DNA of 64,000 nucleotides. Origin: Rhodococcus sp. BP22 (GTDB taxonomy: Bacteria > Actinomycetota > Actinomycetes > Mycobacteriales > Mycobacteriaceae). The stretch is taken from positions 310,001-374,000 of the forward strand of contig NZ_JACFTB010000003.1 in the NCBI RefSeq assembly GCF_014281965.1. Reading direction: 5' to 3'. Every line of letters begins with the position of its first letter. The stretch's first letter is position 1. This document shows positions 54,848 through 63,334 of the stretch, piece after piece. The notes below the pieces were generated by a model that worked only from the letters and a program-made list of their open reading frames with translations, did not search any database and was not told the DNA's origin. The translations under genes and the position numbers were made by a program.

Positions 54848-55615
54848 ATGAACGATCGCACAGTCGTCACAGCCCTCGATCGGGCCGTGGCCATCATCGA
54901 CCCTGTTCTCGACATTCTCGCCGAACGTGATCCGGTAGGCCTGAAGGCGAGAACGTTTCGAAAACCGACCGCCGAAGACACCGCCATCGACACAGTGCTC
55001 GACACGTTGGCGAAGACCCTGAACGCCACCGACTTCCCCGGGACCGCTGCATGGCTCGAGCTCGATGCGGAGGCCCGCTCGTGGTGGTGGGTCGCGCGGA
55101 TCGGCGCCCTCAACACCGTGGCGGTCGCATTCCCCAGTGTCTTCGGTGTACTGGTCAACAGGCTGCCGTTGCAGGATCTGCTCGGCTTCGCGAACCAGTC
55201 GATGGTTCTCGTTGCCGTCGCCAGAGAGAACGGCGTGACGGACCGGTCGGCGCACGTGCGCATGCTCGCGTCCGTGCTGTGCGGCCGTGAGGTCGACCTC
55301 GACGGCTCCGAGCCCGACACGTCACCGACTCCTCGCCGCGAATGCGGGCCCTTCGCGCTACTGCATGCGATGTGGGACGTCGCGTCCGTGCTGAAGGACG
55401 TCTCGAGCGAGTTGGCCAAGCGTCCGCACAGCCGTGGAATCTACCGCGTGCTTTCCGCGATTCCGCTGGTCGGCGGCGTAGCTGGCTACGTCGGGGAGCG
55501 TGGTGCGCTGTCCCGGGCTGCAAAGCAGGGACTCGGTTGGGTTCACGCGAACGCCGAAAGTTCGAGCCACGTAGGCTTGGGAGAGGTTTCTCGGATGATC
55601 CGAGTGCCACAGTGA
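54848..55615 (+). CDS. Hypothetical protein following fbiC
   Basis: This 255-residue protein has mixed hydrophobic and polar stretches and is not obviously membrane-spanning. Visible features are a Trp-rich S-W-W-W-V-A-R near residue 78, the hydrophobic patch V-A-V-A-F-P-S-V-F-G-V-L-V near 91, and a glycine-rich amphipathic segment L-V-G-G-V-A-G-Y-V-G-E-R-G near 205. It begins two bases after the fbiC stop, so the two are probably co-transcribed. I recognise no family. A link to F420 or ferredoxin chemistry is suggested only by position. Confidence 0.65.
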   Translation: MNDRTVVTALDRAVAIIDPVLDILAERDPVGLKARTFRKPTAEDTAIDTVLDTLAKTLNATDFPGTAAWLELDAEARSWWWVARIGALNTVAVAFPSVFGVLVNRLPLQDLLGFANQSMVLVAVARENGVTDRSAHVRMLASVLCGREVDLDGSEPDTSPTPRRECGPFALLHAMWDVASVLKDVSSELAKRPHSRGIYRVLSAIPLVGGVAGYVGERGALSRAAKQGLGWVHANAESSSHVGLGEVSRMIRVPQ

Positions 55616-55730
55616 GGACACCCTGCGCTGATTGTCGTATTTATACGGCGCGATACTAGGATTCTCAGGGCACTGCAAGCAGTGAACAACGCTCTCAGTG
55701 CCGATTACTGGAAAGGGAGGGAGACCAGCA

Positions 55731-56054
55731 GTGACGTACACGATTGCGGAACCGTGCGTGGATGTACTCGACAAGGCATGCATCGAAGAATGCCCGGTGG
55801 ACTGCATTTACGAAGGTGGCCGCATGCTGTACATCCACCCCGACGAGTGCGTCGACTGTGGTGCATGCGAACCGGTCTGCCCCGTCGAGGCGATCTTCTA
55901 CGAGGACGACGTCCCGGAGCAGTGGAGTGGCTACGTGAGCGCGAACGTCGATTTCTTCGACGATCTGGGTTCACCCGGAGGGGCCGCGAAGCTCGGCAAG
56001 ACCGATTTCGACCCGCCGTTCATCAAGGCTTTGCCTCCCATGGGTGAGAGCTGA
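55731..56054 (+). CDS. fdxA: 7Fe ferredoxin
   Basis: This 107-residue ferredoxin has the pattern of FdxA/FdxC proteins with one 3Fe-4S and one 4Fe-4S cluster: C-V-D-V-L-D-K-A-C-I-E-E-C-P-V-D-C near residue 8 and C-V-D-C-G-A-C-E-P-V-C-P near 39. It would carry low-potential electrons, for example to P450s or radical-SAM enzymes. GTG 55731 follows an A/G-rich ribosome-binding site (AAAGGGAGGGAG at 55712-55723). It ends two bases before the dapC start, so the two are co-transcribed, matching Rv1177-Rv1178. Confidence 0.94.
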   Translation: MTYTIAEPCVDVLDKACIEECPVDCIYEGGRMLYIHPDECVDCGACEPVCPVEAIFYEDDVPEQWSGYVSANVDFFDDLGSPGGAAKLGKTDFDPPFIKALPPMGES

Positions 56055-56056
56055 CA

Positions 56057-57160
56057 TTGGCGCGTATCTCCGTCGCGTCCGGCCTGCCTAACTTCCCCTG
56101 GGACTCACTGACTGCCGCGAAAGACAAGGCACAGTCGCACCCGGACGGAATCGTGGATCTGTCGGTAGGCACCCCCATCGACCCGGTTGCACCGATCATT
56201 CGCGCAGCGCTGGCGTCGGTATCGGAAATTCCCGGCTATCCGACGACCGTCGGCACGTTGGCGTTGCGTGAAGCGGCAGTTGCTGCGCTGGCGCGGCGGT
56301 ACGGAATAACGGGGATCGGTGTCGACGCTGTTCTGCCTGCCATCGGCACCAAGGAAATGATCGCCTGGTTACCGACCCTTCTCGGTCTCGGTAGCGGCGA
56401 CCTCGTGGTCATCCCCGAACTGGCCTACCCGACTTACGAAGTCGGAGCTCTCCTTGCCGGTACGCGCATCATTCGTGCCGACGGCTTGAATCGACTCGGT
56501 CCCGAGCGCGCATCGCTCGTATTCGTGAACTCCCCTGCGAACCCGAGCGGCAAGGTGCTCGGCCTGGAGCACCTCCGCAAAGTGGTCTCGTGGGCCCGTG
56601 AGCGCGACGCCGTGGTCGTGTCCGACGAGTGCTACCTCGGCCTGACCTGGGAAGGCGAGGCGCTGTCGATCCTCGACCCCCGTGTCAGCGATGGCGACCA
56701 TACGAATCTTCTTGCCGTGCACTCACTTTCCAAGACGTCCAATCTCGCGAGCTATCGTGCCGGCTTCGTCGTCGGCGACCAGAAATTGGTAACCGAACTG
56801 CTCGAAGTCCGCAAACACGCAGGAATGATCATGCCGTTGCCGATCCAGGCTGCGATGACCGCGGCTCTGTCCGACGACGAGCACGAGAACATTCAGCGTG
56901 AGCGCTACCGTGCCCGACGCACCACACTGCTCTCCGCCGTCAGGGCAGCCGGGTTCGAAGTAGATCACTCCGAAGCCGGGCTGTATCTCTGGGCCACCCG
57001 CGGGGAACCCTGCCGGGACACCATCGACTGGCTTGCCGAGCGCGGCATCCTTGCCGCACCGGGTGAGTTCTACGGTCCCCGCGGATCCCAGCACGTTCGT
57101 ATCGCACTGACCGCCACCGACGAGCGCATCCGGACTGCGGCGGAGCGGTTGACGGGCTAG
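56057..57160 (+). CDS. dapC: Succinyldiaminopimelate transaminase
   Basis: This 367-residue fold-type I PLP aminotransferase belongs to the actinobacterial DapC group and makes N-succinyl-L,L-diaminopimelate in lysine and peptidoglycan synthesis. The PLP-binding Lys lies in S-L-S-K-T-S-N near residue 224, with N-S-P-A-N-P near 157 and V-S-D-E-C-Y near 190 holding other PLP contacts. The start is TTG 56057. Two partner genes of the pathway, dapD and dapE, lie at 61-64 kb. Confidence 0.92.
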   Translation: MARISVASGLPNFPWDSLTAAKDKAQSHPDGIVDLSVGTPIDPVAPIIRAALASVSEIPGYPTTVGTLALREAAVAALARRYGITGIGVDAVLPAIGTKEMIAWLPTLLGLGSGDLVVIPELAYPTYEVGALLAGTRIIRADGLNRLGPERASLVFVNSPANPSGKVLGLEHLRKVVSWARERDAVVVSDECYLGLTWEGEALSILDPRVSDGDHTNLLAVHSLSKTSNLASYRAGFVVGDQKLVTELLEVRKHAGMIMPLPIQAAMTAALSDDEHENIQRERYRARRTTLLSAVRAAGFEVDHSEAGLYLWATRGEPCRDTIDWLAERGILAAPGEFYGPRGSQHVRIALTATDERIRTAAERLTG

Positions 57161-57214
57161 GGTTCGCGAGTAGTCGGTTGCATAGCGTCTGGCCTGGGTG
57201 TTTTCATTCAGTTC

Positions 57215-57832
57215 ATGACCGTCAGTATGTTGCTCAGCTTTGCAGGTGTGTGTTTCCTGCTGGCGATCCTTCCTGGGCCGGATTCTTTCCTCGTGCTGCG
57301 ATACAGCATCGGAGGACAGAGACCCGGAATTGCAGCGGCCATGGGCGTCGCACTCGGTGGCTTGTTCTGGGCAGTATTGGTTGCCGTCGGACTTGCAGCC
57401 ATCGTCGAGCAGTCTGCGACCGTGTACCGAACAATCAAGATCCTCGGTGGCCTGTACCTGCTGTACCTCGGGGTACGTGCGTTCATGGCGCGCAGGAAGA
57501 CGAAGGTCGACGGTGAACCGATGGTGCCGGTCGTGGCCTCGGCTCGGTCCGCGTTCGGTGCCGGTGTCCTCTCGTGCGTGCTCAATCCCAAAGTCGGGCT
57601 GTTCTATCTCGCTGTCGTTCCCCAGTTCCTGACCGTCGTCACGTTCGCCGGAGCCATGACTCTCGGGGTCGTGGAGGTGGTGGTCGCCGCACTGGTCATG
57701 GGCTTCTTCTCGGTCGTCGCCGCGCGTGCCGTCGTGCTGCTGCGGCGACCCAAGGTGACCGACTGGCTCGATCGCATCAGCGCTGGAATCCTCGCAGCCC
57801 TCGGCATCGGCACAGTCGCGTCCTCGGTGTAG
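57215..57832 (+). CDS. LysE/RhtB-family amino acid exporter
   Basis: This 205-residue protein has six membrane segments and the family start L-A-I-L-P-G-P-D-S-F near residue 17, with L-N-P-K-V-G-L-F near 121. LysE-type proteins export amino acids or related small molecules. It sits downstream of dapC in the same direction, 54 bases away, but the substrate need not be lysine. Confidence 0.9.
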   Translation: MTVSMLLSFAGVCFLLAILPGPDSFLVLRYSIGGQRPGIAAAMGVALGGLFWAVLVAVGLAAIVEQSATVYRTIKILGGLYLLYLGVRAFMARRKTKVDGEPMVPVVASARSAFGAGVLSCVLNPKVGLFYLAVVPQFLTVVTFAGAMTLGVVEVVVAALVMGFFSVVAARAVVLLRRPKVTDWLDRISAGILAALGIGTVASSV

Positions 57833-57865
57833 GGCACAGGTGCCTTCGCCGAATCCGGACGTGGG

Positions 57866-58261
57866 TCACGCGATGTCCCAACCACCGCGCCTGATGCGGA
57901 GGATGTAGACCAGTTCATTGCTACCGAAAGCCTCGACCGTGGTGAACCGCTTGGGCGCAGCATTGACCGACGGGTTGCGTGCATGCGCTTCCTCGTAGAT
58001 CTGAGCGGCCCGTAGGTCTGCGAGTTCTACGCGTGTCCAGAAGTCATCGGACTGCACCGAATAGACCAACCGAGGAGCGCCGTCGCTGATGTGCGCGACC
58101 TCGATATCGTCCTCGTTGTCCAGGTCGTCGTCCAGATCTCCCTCGTCAGCGATTTCCTGGTCGGCATCGGTTCCGATCAAATAGACCCCGGGCTGCAGGT
58201 CTCCGGCGGGCACCGTCATGTACTCGGCGTAGTCACCGGTGTCGATTCCGTCGGCATCCAT
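57866..58261 (-). CDS. Hypothetical acidic protein divergent from fadD36
   Basis: This protein of about 131 residues starts at ATG 58261 (ATG 58303 is an alternative) and has a dense acidic patch D-L-D-D-D-L-D-N-E-D-D near residue 44, then a beta-rich segment with a D-F-W-T-R-V-E-L-A-D-L-R-A pattern. The N-terminal Y-M-T-V-P-A-G-D-L-Q-P-G-V-Y resembles beta-sandwich proteins. No family is recognised. The start is 17 bases from the fadD36 start, so they share a promoter region. Confidence 0.6.
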   Translation of the reverse strand: MDADGIDTGDYAEYMTVPAGDLQPGVYLIGTDADQEIADEGDLDDDLDNEDDIEVAHISDGAPRLVYSVQSDDFWTRVELADLRAAQIYEEAHARNPSVNAAPKRFTTVEAFGSNELVYILRIRRGGWDIA

Positions 58262-58278
58262 GTATGTACGGTAACCAT

Positions 58279-59679
58279 GTGCTGCTCCGATCATTGAATC
58301 CACTCGCCGTCGCTCGCGGAGACGATATTTCCGACGCTGTGACGATCGGCGGTGTCTCCCTGTCCCGCGGCGACATTCTCGGCGCCGCGACGTCGGTCGC
58401 CGAGCGGATCTCGAGGGCGGAACGCCTGGCAGTACTGGCGACTCCCAGCGTCAAGACTGTGCTTGCCGTAGTCGGTGCGCTGATTGCAGGTGTGACGGTG
58501 GTGCCGATCCCGCCTGATGCCGGGCATGCCGAACGCGAACACATGCTGCGAGACTCCGGTGCGCAGGCATGGCTCGGCGAGGCGCCCGAGGACACGGCGG
58601 GCCTCGAGGTCCTGCCGGTCCGTCAGCACGCCAGGTCCTGGCACAGCTACCCGGATCCACACCCGTCGTCCATCGCTTTCATTCTTTACACCTCGGGCAC
58701 GACCGGCCCGCCGAAAGGCGTCCTGTTGTCGAGGGACGCGATCGCGGCCGGTATCGACGCGGTAGCGCAGGCGTGGAACTGGACCTACCGGGACACCGTG
58801 GTGCACGGGCTTCCGCTGTTCCACGTCCACGGACTGCTCCTCGGAATGTTGGGCCCGCTGCGCATCGGCAGTCCACTCGTACACACCGGAAAGCCGACTC
58901 CCGAGCTGTATGCCGCCGCGAAAGGGACGCTGTATTTCGGCGTCCCGACGGTATGGTCCCGCATCGCCGCCGACGAGGCGTCCGCAAGAGCCCTCGCGCA
59001 CGCCCGTCTGCTCGTTTCCGGCAGCGCGCCTCTGCCAGTGCCGGTGTTCGAGAAACTGAAGGAACTGACAGGCCAGGCGCCCATCGAGCGTTACGGCATG
59101 AGCGAAACGCTGATCACCATCAGCACCCGCTCCGACGGAGAACGTAGGCCCGGGTCCGTGGGACTGCCGGTCGACGGCGTCGAAACACGAATCGTGAGTG
59201 AGGCAGGGGAGACCCTCCCACACGACGGGGAGTCGATCGGAGCGCTGCAGGTACGCGGTCCGATGCTGTTCGCCGGCTACCTGAACAACCCGGAGGCGAC
59301 GGCGAAGGTGTTCACCGAGGACGGGTGGTTCGACACCGGCGACGTGGCGGTCATCGGTCCGGACGGATTCCACCGCATCGTCGGACGCGCATCCACCGAC
59401 CTGATCAAGACGGGTGGCTATCGCGTCGGTGCCGGTGAGATCGAGACCGTTCTGCTGGGGGACCCGAGCGTCGACGAGGTCGCCGTCGTGGGGCTTCCGG
59501 ACGATGACCTCGGTCAGCGCATCGTTGCATTCGTCGTCGGCACAGGCGTCGAACCGTCGGCTCTGATCGATCTCGTCGCGAACGAACTCTCGATTCACAA
59601 GCGGCCGAGGGAAATTCGCGTCGTAGATTCACTGCCACGCAACGCGATGGGCAAGGTTCAGAAAAAGCAGCTCGGCTGA
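58279..59679 (+). CDS. fadD36: FadD36-like acyl-CoA synthetase
   Basis: This 466-residue adenylate-forming enzyme resembles mycobacterial FadD36 (Rv1193), which activates fatty acids by making acyl-AMP and acyl-CoA. The AMP-binding core has Y-T-S-G-T-T-G-P-P-K near residue 136, Y-G-M-S-E-T near 273, and D-G-W-F-D-T-G-D near 350; the C-terminal catalytic Lys is in M-G-K-V-Q-K-K near 457. GTG 58279 is chosen because the protein then starts V-L-L-R-S-L-N-P as in FadD36. The stop is 4 bases before the convergent CHAP gene. Confidence 0.9.
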   Translation: MLLRSLNPLAVARGDDISDAVTIGGVSLSRGDILGAATSVAERISRAERLAVLATPSVKTVLAVVGALIAGVTVVPIPPDAGHAEREHMLRDSGAQAWLGEAPEDTAGLEVLPVRQHARSWHSYPDPHPSSIAFILYTSGTTGPPKGVLLSRDAIAAGIDAVAQAWNWTYRDTVVHGLPLFHVHGLLLGMLGPLRIGSPLVHTGKPTPELYAAAKGTLYFGVPTVWSRIAADEASARALAHARLLVSGSAPLPVPVFEKLKELTGQAPIERYGMSETLITISTRSDGERRPGSVGLPVDGVETRIVSEAGETLPHDGESIGALQVRGPMLFAGYLNNPEATAKVFTEDGWFDTGDVAVIGPDGFHRIVGRASTDLIKTGGYRVGAGEIETVLLGDPSVDEVAVVGLPDDDLGQRIVAFVVGTGVEPSALIDLVANELSIHKRPREIRVVDSLPRNAMGKVQKKQLG

Positions 59680-59683
59680 GCGG

Positions 59684-60322
59684 TTATTCGACGAGGCGCC
59701 CGAATCCGACGACGGCCGAATCGCCGGATATATCGACGGTATGTACGCGAATCTTTCCGAGTTCGTTGCCACCCACCGTGGTGGCAGTGTTCCCGTCGAT
59801 CGCGACGACGATGTTGGTGTGCTGACCGATCCAACTGCTGTTGTCGTAGAGCACGACGTCCCCGACCGACGGGGTGTAGCCCTTCGGTTCGAATCTGCCC
59901 TCGCCTTGGTAGAACTCGGTCAGCGTGTACACACCGGGGATCCGCCAGCTACCGGAATTCGGATTGCTCAGTGGCTGTCCTGCCTCACGCATGATCCAGC
60001 TGACGAAGTTTGCGCACCACGCTTCTTCGACACCGTCGGAGTAGAAGGTTCCCGGGTTCTGTCGGCTGTGTTCGGTGCGGAGAAGTTCTACCACCTCGGC
60101 CTGCTCCGAAGAGAGAGCCGCAGCATCGACATCGGGAAAAGCAGTGGTGTCCCACGGCAAGTATCTACTCGGCGCCAACCACAACACGCCCGCTGCCAAC
60201 AACACGGTGGCGGCAAGAACTCCGGCGACCCACCCCCACTTTCGACGGCTCGTGCGCGGGGACGGTGAGGTACTACCGGATTGTGCTCGCACGGGCGCAG
60301 TGTCGACCCCGTCATTACCCAT
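59684..60322 (-). CDS. Membrane-anchored CHAP-domain peptidoglycan hydrolase
   Basis: This 212-residue protein has a membrane anchor (about 33-55) after a short Arg/Ser-rich cytoplasmic stretch, a linker, then a CHAP (cysteine, histidine-dependent amidohydrolase/peptidase) domain from about 95. The catalytic Cys is in E-A-W-C-A-N-F near residue 114, with His in Q-H-T-N-I-V-V near 175. It probably cleaves peptidoglycan during growth. ATG 60322 is used because the longer open frame is antisense to the DUF1810 gene. Confidence 0.85.
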   Translation of the reverse strand: MGNDGVDTAPVRAQSGSTSPSPRTSRRKWGWVAGVLAATVLLAAGVLWLAPSRYLPWDTTAFPDVDAAALSSEQAEVVELLRTEHSRQNPGTFYSDGVEEAWCANFVSWIMREAGQPLSNPNSGSWRIPGVYTLTEFYQGEGRFEPKGYTPSVGDVVLYDNSSWIGQHTNIVVAIDGNTATTVGGNELGKIRVHTVDISGDSAVVGFGRLVE

Positions 60323-60428
60323 TTGCGGAGTGTATCGGCCTTCGAGTTGGATGAGTGCGCAGGCAGCGCTGCTACTGTCGGCCCCGCGACGAAGCTGTTT
60401 CGGCCACAAATTCTTTGGAAGGCTCTTG

Positions 60429-60848
60429 ATGGAATACGACCTACAGCGATTCGTCGACGCGCAGGATCCGGTGTGGGACGCCGTCCGCGCCGAGCTGAAA
60501 GCCGGCCGCAAACGCACCCATTGGATGTGGTTCGTTTTTCCGCAACTCGCCGGGCTCGGACGCAGTGCGACGGCTCAGCATTTCGGAATCGCAGACCGCG
60601 TGGAAGCGCAGATGTACCTCTCGCACGAAGTCTTGGGGCCGCGACTGCGGAAGGCCGCCGCGATGGTGGCGAAGATCGCCGATGGGACCGCCGCCGACAT
60701 TTTCGGTTATCCGGACGATCTGAAGCTGCAGTCGTCGATGACCCTGTTCGCCGAAGTCGACCCTGGTATTCCGATTTTCGGGGAGGTTTTACAGAAGTAC
60801 TACGACGGTAAGCCGGACGAGCGAACTATCGATCTGCTCGACGACTAA
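60429..60848 (+). CDS. DUF1810 family protein
   Basis: This 139-residue protein matches DUF1810: the block L-Q-R-F-V-D-A-Q-D-P-V-W near residue 5, T-H-W-M-W-F-V-F-P-Q near 31, and P-D-D-L-K-L-Q-S-S-M-T-L-F near 95. Function is unknown; some members associate with phosphorylated sugar or nucleotide metabolism by context. ATG 60429 has GGAAGG 6 bases upstream. It ends 11 bases before ribH and is probably co-transcribed. Confidence 0.9.
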   Translation: MEYDLQRFVDAQDPVWDAVRAELKAGRKRTHWMWFVFPQLAGLGRSATAQHFGIADRVEAQMYLSHEVLGPRLRKAAAMVAKIADGTAADIFGYPDDLKLQSSMTLFAEVDPGIPIFGEVLQKYYDGKPDERTIDLLDD

Positions 60849-60859
60849 CATCATCTTTC

Positions 60860-61312
60860 ATGACGAACGAGCAACTCGGATCCATCGCCTTCATCCAAGC
60901 GACGTGGCACAGTGAGATAGTCGACCGGGCGCGCCAGGGATTCGTTTCCGAGTTGGCGGCGCAGGGCTATCCGGAAGCTTCGGTAGTCCAGTTCGCGGTT
61001 CCAGGAGCCTTCGAGATTCCATTGCACGCCCAGCGTCTGGCGCGCACGGGTAAATATTCGGCAATCGTGGCTGCTGCACTGGTCGTGGACGGCGGAATCT
61101 ATCGGCACGAATTCGTAGAATCGGCTGTTATCGACGGCCTGATGCGGGTCCAGCTGGACACCGACGTACCCGTGTTCTCCGTAGTGCTGACACCCCACCA
61201 CTTCCACGAGCACGCCGATCACTCGGCGTTCTTCACCGCACATCTGGAGCGTAAAGGAGTCGAGGCGGCACGCGCAGTGGTCGCCACTCTCGACTCCCTT
61301 CGCACCATCTAG
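60860..61312 (+). CDS. ribH: 6,7-dimethyl-8-ribityllumazine synthase (RibH2-like)
   Basis: This 150-residue protein is a lumazine synthase, which makes the riboflavin precursor from ribityl-amino-uracil and dihydroxybutanone phosphate. It has V-P-G-A-F-E-I-P near 47 and a histidine-rich T-P-H-H-F-H-E-H near 112 with a second His in D-H-S-A-F-F, typical of the decameric RibH2 type found in Brucella and some rhizobia, rather than the common icosahedral or pentameric type. No other rib gene is near, and no FMN riboswitch is seen. The last four bases overlap the end of the convergent dapD gene. Confidence 0.9.
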   Translation: MTNEQLGSIAFIQATWHSEIVDRARQGFVSELAAQGYPEASVVQFAVPGAFEIPLHAQRLARTGKYSAIVAAALVVDGGIYRHEFVESAVIDGLMRVQLDTDVPVFSVVLTPHHFHEHADHSAFFTAHLERKGVEAARAVVATLDSLRTI

Positions 61313-62262
61313 TCGTTGGCGTGTAGTGCGGCGTTCAGTTCGACGCCGGTGCCCTTCCATGGCACGACCTCGACGGCACCGGATACCGAATTTCGACGGA
61401 ACAGCAGATTGCTGTTTCCGTTGAGCGTCGCAGCCTTCACGACGGTGCCGTCCGGGCCGGTCACCTTGGTTCCCGCGGTGATGTAGAGACCTGCCTCGAC
61501 GACGCAGTCGTCGCCGAGGGAAATGCCGAGTCCGGAGTTGGCACCGAGTAGGCAACGCTCACCGACCGAGATGACGTTCTTGCCGCCGCCGGACAGTGTG
61601 CCCATGATCGACGCGCCACCGCCGACGTCGGAGCCGTCACCGACGACGACTCCGGCCGAGATTCGGCCTTCGACCATCGAGTTACCGAGCGTGCCCGCGT
61701 TGAAGTTGACGAATCCCTCGTGCATGACCGTCGTTCCGCTCGCGAGATACGCGCCCAGTCGGACGCGATCGGCGTCGGCGATCCGGACGCCTGACGGCGC
61801 GACGTAGTCGACGAGACGGGGAAACTTGTCGATGCTGAGTACCGTGACGTGGCCGCGTGCACGAAGGCGAGTGCGGACCGTCTCGAAACCGTCGACCGCT
61901 GCCGGTCCGAAGTTGGTCCATACGACGTTGGCAAGAAAGCCGAACTGGCCGTCCAGGCTGAGCCCGTGCGGCTGAACGAGACGATGCGAGAGCAGATGCA
62001 GGCGCAGGTAGACGTCGTGCGCGTCGATCGGTGCGTCGTCGAGCGAGGCGATGGTCGTTCGGACGGCGACGACGTCGACTCCGCGAGCCTCGTCCGGGCC
62101 GACGAGGGCGGCGAACTCGGCGGGGATGTCCGACCCCTCGAGCCGCGTGGTGCCGACCGGCCCGTTTCCGCCCAGCTCGGGGCTGGGGTACCAGGTGTCG
62201 AGGACGACTCCGCTGGTGGTGATGTTGGCAATGCCTATTGCTGATGCTCCCTGTGCGCTCAC
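61309..62262 (-). CDS. dapD: Tetrahydrodipicolinate N-succinyltransferase
   Basis: This 317-residue enzyme makes N-succinyl-2-amino-6-ketopimelate in lysine and peptidoglycan synthesis, and has a left-handed beta-helix of hexapeptide repeats (about 165-260, with [17 protein letters not shown] and repeated I/V-G patterns). It belongs to the actinobacterial DapD group like Rv1201c. GTG 62262 is the family start; the frame continues open upstream but antisense to the propeller gene. With dapE opposite, this is the usual divergent dapD-dapE site. Confidence 0.94.
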   Translation of the reverse strand: MSAQGASAIGIANITTSGVVLDTWYPSPELGGNGPVGTTRLEGSDIPAEFAALVGPDEARGVDVVAVRTTIASLDDAPIDAHDVYLRLHLLSHRLVQPHGLSLDGQFGFLANVVWTNFGPAAVDGFETVRTRLRARGHVTVLSIDKFPRLVDYVAPSGVRIADADRVRLGAYLASGTTVMHEGFVNFNAGTLGNSMVEGRISAGVVVGDGSDVGGGASIMGTLSGGGKNVISVGERCLLGANSGLGISLGDDCVVEAGLYITAGTKVTGPDGTVVKAATLNGNSNLLFRRNSVSGAVEVVPWKGTGVELNAALHAND

Positions 62263-62337
62263 AGGTACCGAGGATACGGCGTGCGTCGTCGAAGGCAGAA
62301 GCGCGACGGCGACGGGCGTGCGTGCTAAACATGATTC

Positions 62338-63291
62338 ATGACTTTGGGGGCGCAATTCCGACGGTGGGGCACGGGTGCTGTAACGGCCGTATTGATCGCA
62401 GGAGGAACAACGGTCTTGCAGGCGCCGACGGCGTCCGCGGCACCTGAGTGTGCTGCGGTGAGCGCACCACCGGTGAAGGTCGCCCAGATCGACGGGTCGG
62501 CTCTCGAAGGGCTGGCGGTCGACGGGCAGGGCAGGCTCTACACGACCGATATAGTCACTGGCCGGGTCTACCGGATCGACGCGCCGGGCCAGGCTGCGTA
62601 TCCCATCGCGACGGTGCCCAGCGGCGGCGGTGGCGCCCTTGCCTGGATGCCGGACGGCACCTTGCTCGTCGGGTACGGCGCCGATCCCCGCGTCTTCGTG
62701 GGTGATCTCATCAAGGCTGCGGGCATCGTTCGGCTGAACATCGATACGCTCGAGCTCAGCCCGTTCGCGACGGGTTTGAGTGCCGCCAACGGCCTCGCGG
62801 TCGCCGGCGATGGGACTGTATATGCGACCAACGATTTCGGGGGTCTCATCGGGCAGGTTCGCCCCGACGGATCGGTGAATTCCGAGTGGGCAAGGTTCCC
62901 CAGCGCCAACGGCGCGGTGCTCGATCCTGCAGGCGAGTACCTGTATGTATCTCGGACCTTCGTGAACCCGGGGGTGAGCCGAATCCCGGTCGCCGATCCA
63001 TCGAGGCCGGAGAGCATTCTCGACCTGCCCGGTCTGGACGCGTTGAGCGCGCCGGACGGTCTGACACTGGACTCCGCAGGCCGCCCCGTCGTACCGTTCA
63101 ACGCCCGCGGGCAAGTAGTTCGCATCGATGCACCCGGGCAGTACTGCGTCCTCGGCAGCGGCATTCCGTTGTCGAGTGTTCTGATCTACGGCCGTGGTGA
63201 ACAGGGTTTCTCTGCTGGAAAGCTGTTCCGGGCAGGATTCGATGGCGCGGTGTACGAGATCCCCGGAGGCGCACTTCAGCGGCGGGAGTAG
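62338..63291 (+). CDS. Secreted beta-propeller protein (SMP-30/gluconolactonase-like)
   Basis: This 317-residue protein has a signal peptide (about 1-33, cleaved near A-S-A-A) and a six-bladed propeller like SMP-30/gluconolactonases: [13 protein letters not shown] near residue 55, [13 protein letters not shown] near 147, and [11 protein letters not shown] near 240. A Ca2+-dependent lactonase or simple binding role is possible. It is inserted between dapD and dapE, which are neighbours in mycobacteria. Confidence 0.82.
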   Translation: MTLGAQFRRWGTGAVTAVLIAGGTTVLQAPTASAAPECAAVSAPPVKVAQIDGSALEGLAVDGQGRLYTTDIVTGRVYRIDAPGQAAYPIATVPSGGGGALAWMPDGTLLVGYGADPRVFVGDLIKAAGIVRLNIDTLELSPFATGLSAANGLAVAGDGTVYATNDFGGLIGQVRPDGSVNSEWARFPSANGAVLDPAGEYLYVSRTFVNPGVSRIPVADPSRPESILDLPGLDALSAPDGLTLDSAGRPVVPFNARGQVVRIDAPGQYCVLGSGIPLSSVLIYGRGEQGFSAGKLFRAGFDGAVYEIPGGALQRRE

Positions 63292-63315
63292 CGGGAGTTG
63301 TGGCTGCGGAATGAG
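63292..63315. repeat. Degenerate copy of the 33-bp repeat core
   Basis: The stretch matches 19 of 24 positions of the repeat core present in udgB, sharing GGGAGT-like opening and the block CTGCGGAATGA. It begins just after the propeller gene and ends 19 bases before the dapE start. This is a single weak copy, so it may be chance. Confidence 0.5.
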
Positions 63316-63334
63316 CTGGAAGTAGTCTCGTACG

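Noticed and set aside
60848..60860. FMN riboswitch before ribH
   Set aside because: Only 11 bases separate it from the preceding gene, and no RFN-like element is seen further upstream.
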